Shown piece after piece: positions 5,693-6,754 of a stretch of 6,754 nt of DNA. Below the pieces are notes generated by a model that was given only the letters and a program-made list of their open reading frames with translations, had not been told where the DNA came from and did not search any database. Position numbers and translations under genes: made by a program. Source of the stretch: an uncultured Spirochaetaceae bacterium. GTDB lineage: Bacteria > Spirochaetota > Spirochaetia > Sphaerochaetales > Sphaerochaetaceae. The DNA lies in NCBI GenBank assembly GCA_944389985.1, contig CALXON010000010.1, positions 1-6,754 of the forward strand. The letters are read 5' to 3'. How positions within the stretch are numbered: position 1 is the first letter of the stretch; every line of letters begins with the position of its first letter.

Positions 5693-6301
5693 ACCGCTCA
5701 TCATCCTTCCTATCCATGAGACAGCAGGGCCGACGGTGAACGCAAGTATCACGGTGCCGATCGTGAGATGTCCTCCGGCAAGTACACCAATGAGGATCGC
5801 GGTGAAGTCCCAGATGATGCGTACGATGAAGAATGGCAGATGAGTATGGCTGCTGACCATTGTCGGAATCGAATCGAATGGAGCGAGGCCGAGGCCTGCA
5901 TTCATATACAGTGCTGCCGAGATAAGAAAGAGAAGCAGTGCGATTGCGAATGTGAGGGAACGGTATGGCTGAGAGGTGAAGATGATCTCAGGAAGATACC
6001 TCTCCTCAAGCATTGTGCAGAAATCAGACGTGTAGCCTATGATCGTCATGTTGGCAACCGTCCCGATGCCGATGAGCTTCCTGCCCCATATGATCTCAGG
6101 AATGAGCTGTATTCCATTGGAAAGAACCATAAGAGTCCCGAATGACAGCCCAAAGCGCACCGCAAGCGATGTGTTCATGAAGGATGATGTGTCGCTCCCG
6201 TATCCGACCTTGAGAAGGAATGAGAGGAACACTCCCATACCGAAGACTCCGAGGAGCATGAAAGTCATCCGTTTTCCAAATGGCAGATCATTGTTTTCCA
6301 T
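5672..6301 (-). CDS. YczE-type (COG2364-like) integral membrane protein
   Basis: A 209-residue inner-membrane protein with about five or six membrane segments (near 12-30, 50-68, 75-95, 115-133, 155-175 and 178-197). It shows the internal duplication typical of YczE/YitT-like proteins: a basic/Gly motif after the first helix (KVGYGSDTSSF, 31-41) is echoed by NAGLGLAPFDSIPT (134-147). Both are followed by a long helix, and the C-terminal GTVILAFTVGP matches the family's usual ending. The biochemical function of these proteins is not established; a transport role is often suspected. ATG at 6301 is preceded by GGGGA eight nucleotides upstream, a weak ribosome-binding site. The gene is divergent from an SGNH esterase across 101 bp with mirror-image sequence, so shared regulation is plausible. 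Its last codons overlap the neighbour's terminator. Confidence 0.8.
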   Translation of the reverse strand: MENNDLPFGKRMTFMLLGVFGMGVFLSFLLKVGYGSDTSSFMNTSLAVRFGLSFGTLMVLSNGIQLIPEIIWGRKLIGIGTVANMTIIGYTSDFCTMLEERYLPEIIFTSQPYRSLTFAIALLLFLISAALYMNAGLGLAPFDSIPTMVSSHTHLPFFIVRIIWDFTAILIGVLAGGHLTIGTVILAFTVGPAVSWIGRMMSGKKPCHR

Positions 6302-6314
6302 AGTTCACTTCCCC

Positions 6315-6326
6315 GGACATTCTATC
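6315..6326 (-). promoter_or_regulatory. Left arm of a 12-bp inverted repeat, 13 nt before the YczE-type start
   Basis: GGACATTCTATC, read on the minus strand as GATAGAATGTCC, ends 13 nt before the ATG at 6301. It contains a -10-like TAGAAT. It also overlaps a perfect palindrome ACATTC-N5-GAATGT (6317-6333). It may be a promoter element, an operator, or both. Confidence 0.5.
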
Positions 6327-6377
6327 GGAATGTGTTTTTCCGTGGTACCCCCGATCTTCCTCTACATATTCCGTGTT

Positions 6378-6389
6378 GATAGAATGTCC
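6378..6389 (+). promoter_or_regulatory. Right arm of the 12-bp inverted repeat, 13 nt before the esterase start
   Basis: GATAGAATGTCC is the exact reverse complement of the left arm and also ends 13 nt before its ATG (6403). If TAGAAT (6380-6385) is a -10 box, transcription would start near the GGAG ribosome-binding site and the leader would be very short. That makes an operator reading at least as likely. Confidence 0.5.
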
Positions 6390-6402
6390 CTGGAGTGAAA
6401 AG

Positions 6403-6754
6403 ATGAGGAAAGTTGTCATATTCGGAGATTCGAACACGTTCGGCCGCATTCCCGGAACAAGTGACGGAAGGTATCCGTATGAGATGAGATGGACGACACT
6501 GCTTCAGGACATGCTTGGGGATGACTGGGCCGTATCTCCTGAGGGATTTCCCGGACGCACGATACTCTCACTCGAAAGTGATCCTGCAGATAAGGATGGC
6601 CCTGGTTCATTCCTTCCTGTGCTTGATCGCAATGCTCCCTTTGATTACCTTCTCATCATGCTCGGTTCCAATGATTTCAAGACCAGGTTCCATGTCACTC
6701 CGGAGATGGCCCTGGAGGGGATGAGGTACTATATCGACAGCTGGAGACAGTTTA
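6403..6754 (+). CDS. SGNH/GDSL hydrolase (arylesterase-like), 3' end missing
   Basis: The first 117 codons of an esterase that continues beyond the window. Block I is VIFGDSNTFG with the nucleophile Ser10. A block II-like glycine is in GFPGRT (Gly51). Block III is IMLGSND (85-91), with Asn90 forming the oxyanion hole. The catalytic Asp-x-x-His lies off the right edge. The order FGDS..., R-W-T near residue 30, EG...RT and LGSND.K resembles the arylesterase/acyltransferase group that includes the mycobacterial acyltransferase MsAcT. These act on acyl esters, often acetylated sugars, but the substrate here is unknown. There is no signal peptide, so it is probably cytoplasmic. ATG at 6403 follows GGAG (6392-6395) by seven nucleotides. 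It is divergent from the YczE-type gene. Confidence 0.85.
   Translation, partial: MRKVVIFGDSNTFGRIPGTSDGRYPYEMRWTTLLQDMLGDDWAVSPEGFPGRTILSLESDPADKDGPGSFLPVLDRNAPFDYLLIMLGSNDFKTRFHVTPEMALEGMRYYIDSWRQF

Noticed and set aside
5768..6145. 125-residue plus-strand open frame opposite the YczE-type gene
   Set aside because: Charged, low-quality translation antisense to a clear membrane protein gene; a shadow frame.
1..6754. Defence system, prophage, insertion sequence or CRISPR array
   Set aside because: No transposase, integrase, nuclease or regularly spaced repeats were seen on either strand, and the recognised genes are metabolic, surface or small chromatin-type genes.

Overview
The window is an ordinary-looking stretch of chromosome from a diderm (two-membrane) bacterium of roughly balanced base composition. 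A signal-peptide-bearing outer-membrane beta-barrel protein, a lipoprotein with a Gly/Ala lipobox and a tiny histone-H1-like (Hc1-type) protein fit a host-associated spirochaete (Treponema/Sphaerochaeta-like). That placement is an inference from gene content, not a proven assignment. I see no mobile element, CRISPR array, tRNA or rRNA, and no clear multi-gene novel system.

Layout. Positions 1-952 (minus) hold the first 317 codons of a class III aminotransferase closely resembling diaminobutyrate--2-oxoglutarate transaminase; its 3' end lies outside the window. Its leader (953 to about 1050) carries two similar GC-rich inverted repeats. A terminator (1087-1116) closes a 59-residue Hc1-like gene (1141-1320, minus), which has its own sigma70-type promoter. 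Next comes a two-gene minus-strand operon: a Wzi-like outer-membrane barrel (2573-4408) followed after 8 bp by a CrtQ-like family 2 glycosyltransferase (1419-2564), probably serving a surface glycan or glycolipid. Divergent from it is a 56-residue basic protein of unknown function (4561-4731), with a near-consensus promoter and its own terminator. Then comes a GTG-started lipoprotein (4866-5639) with two copies of an unrecognised domain of about 85 residues. Its terminator overlaps the last codons of a convergent YczE-type membrane protein (5672-6301, minus). That gene is divergent from the first 117 codons of an SGNH/GDSL esterase (6403 onward). The 101-bp region between these two contains a 12-bp inverted repeat placed exactly 13 nt from each start codon.

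How the genes relate. Apart from the Wzi-like/glycosyltransferase pair, the genes look like independent transcription units with individual promoters or terminators. The divergent YczE/esterase pair may share control through its mirror-symmetric sites. The points most worth following up are the duplicated lipoprotein domain, the mirror-image YczE/esterase promoter region, the tandem inverted repeats ahead of the aminotransferase, and the absence of a Shine-Dalgarno sequence on the Wzi-like gene.
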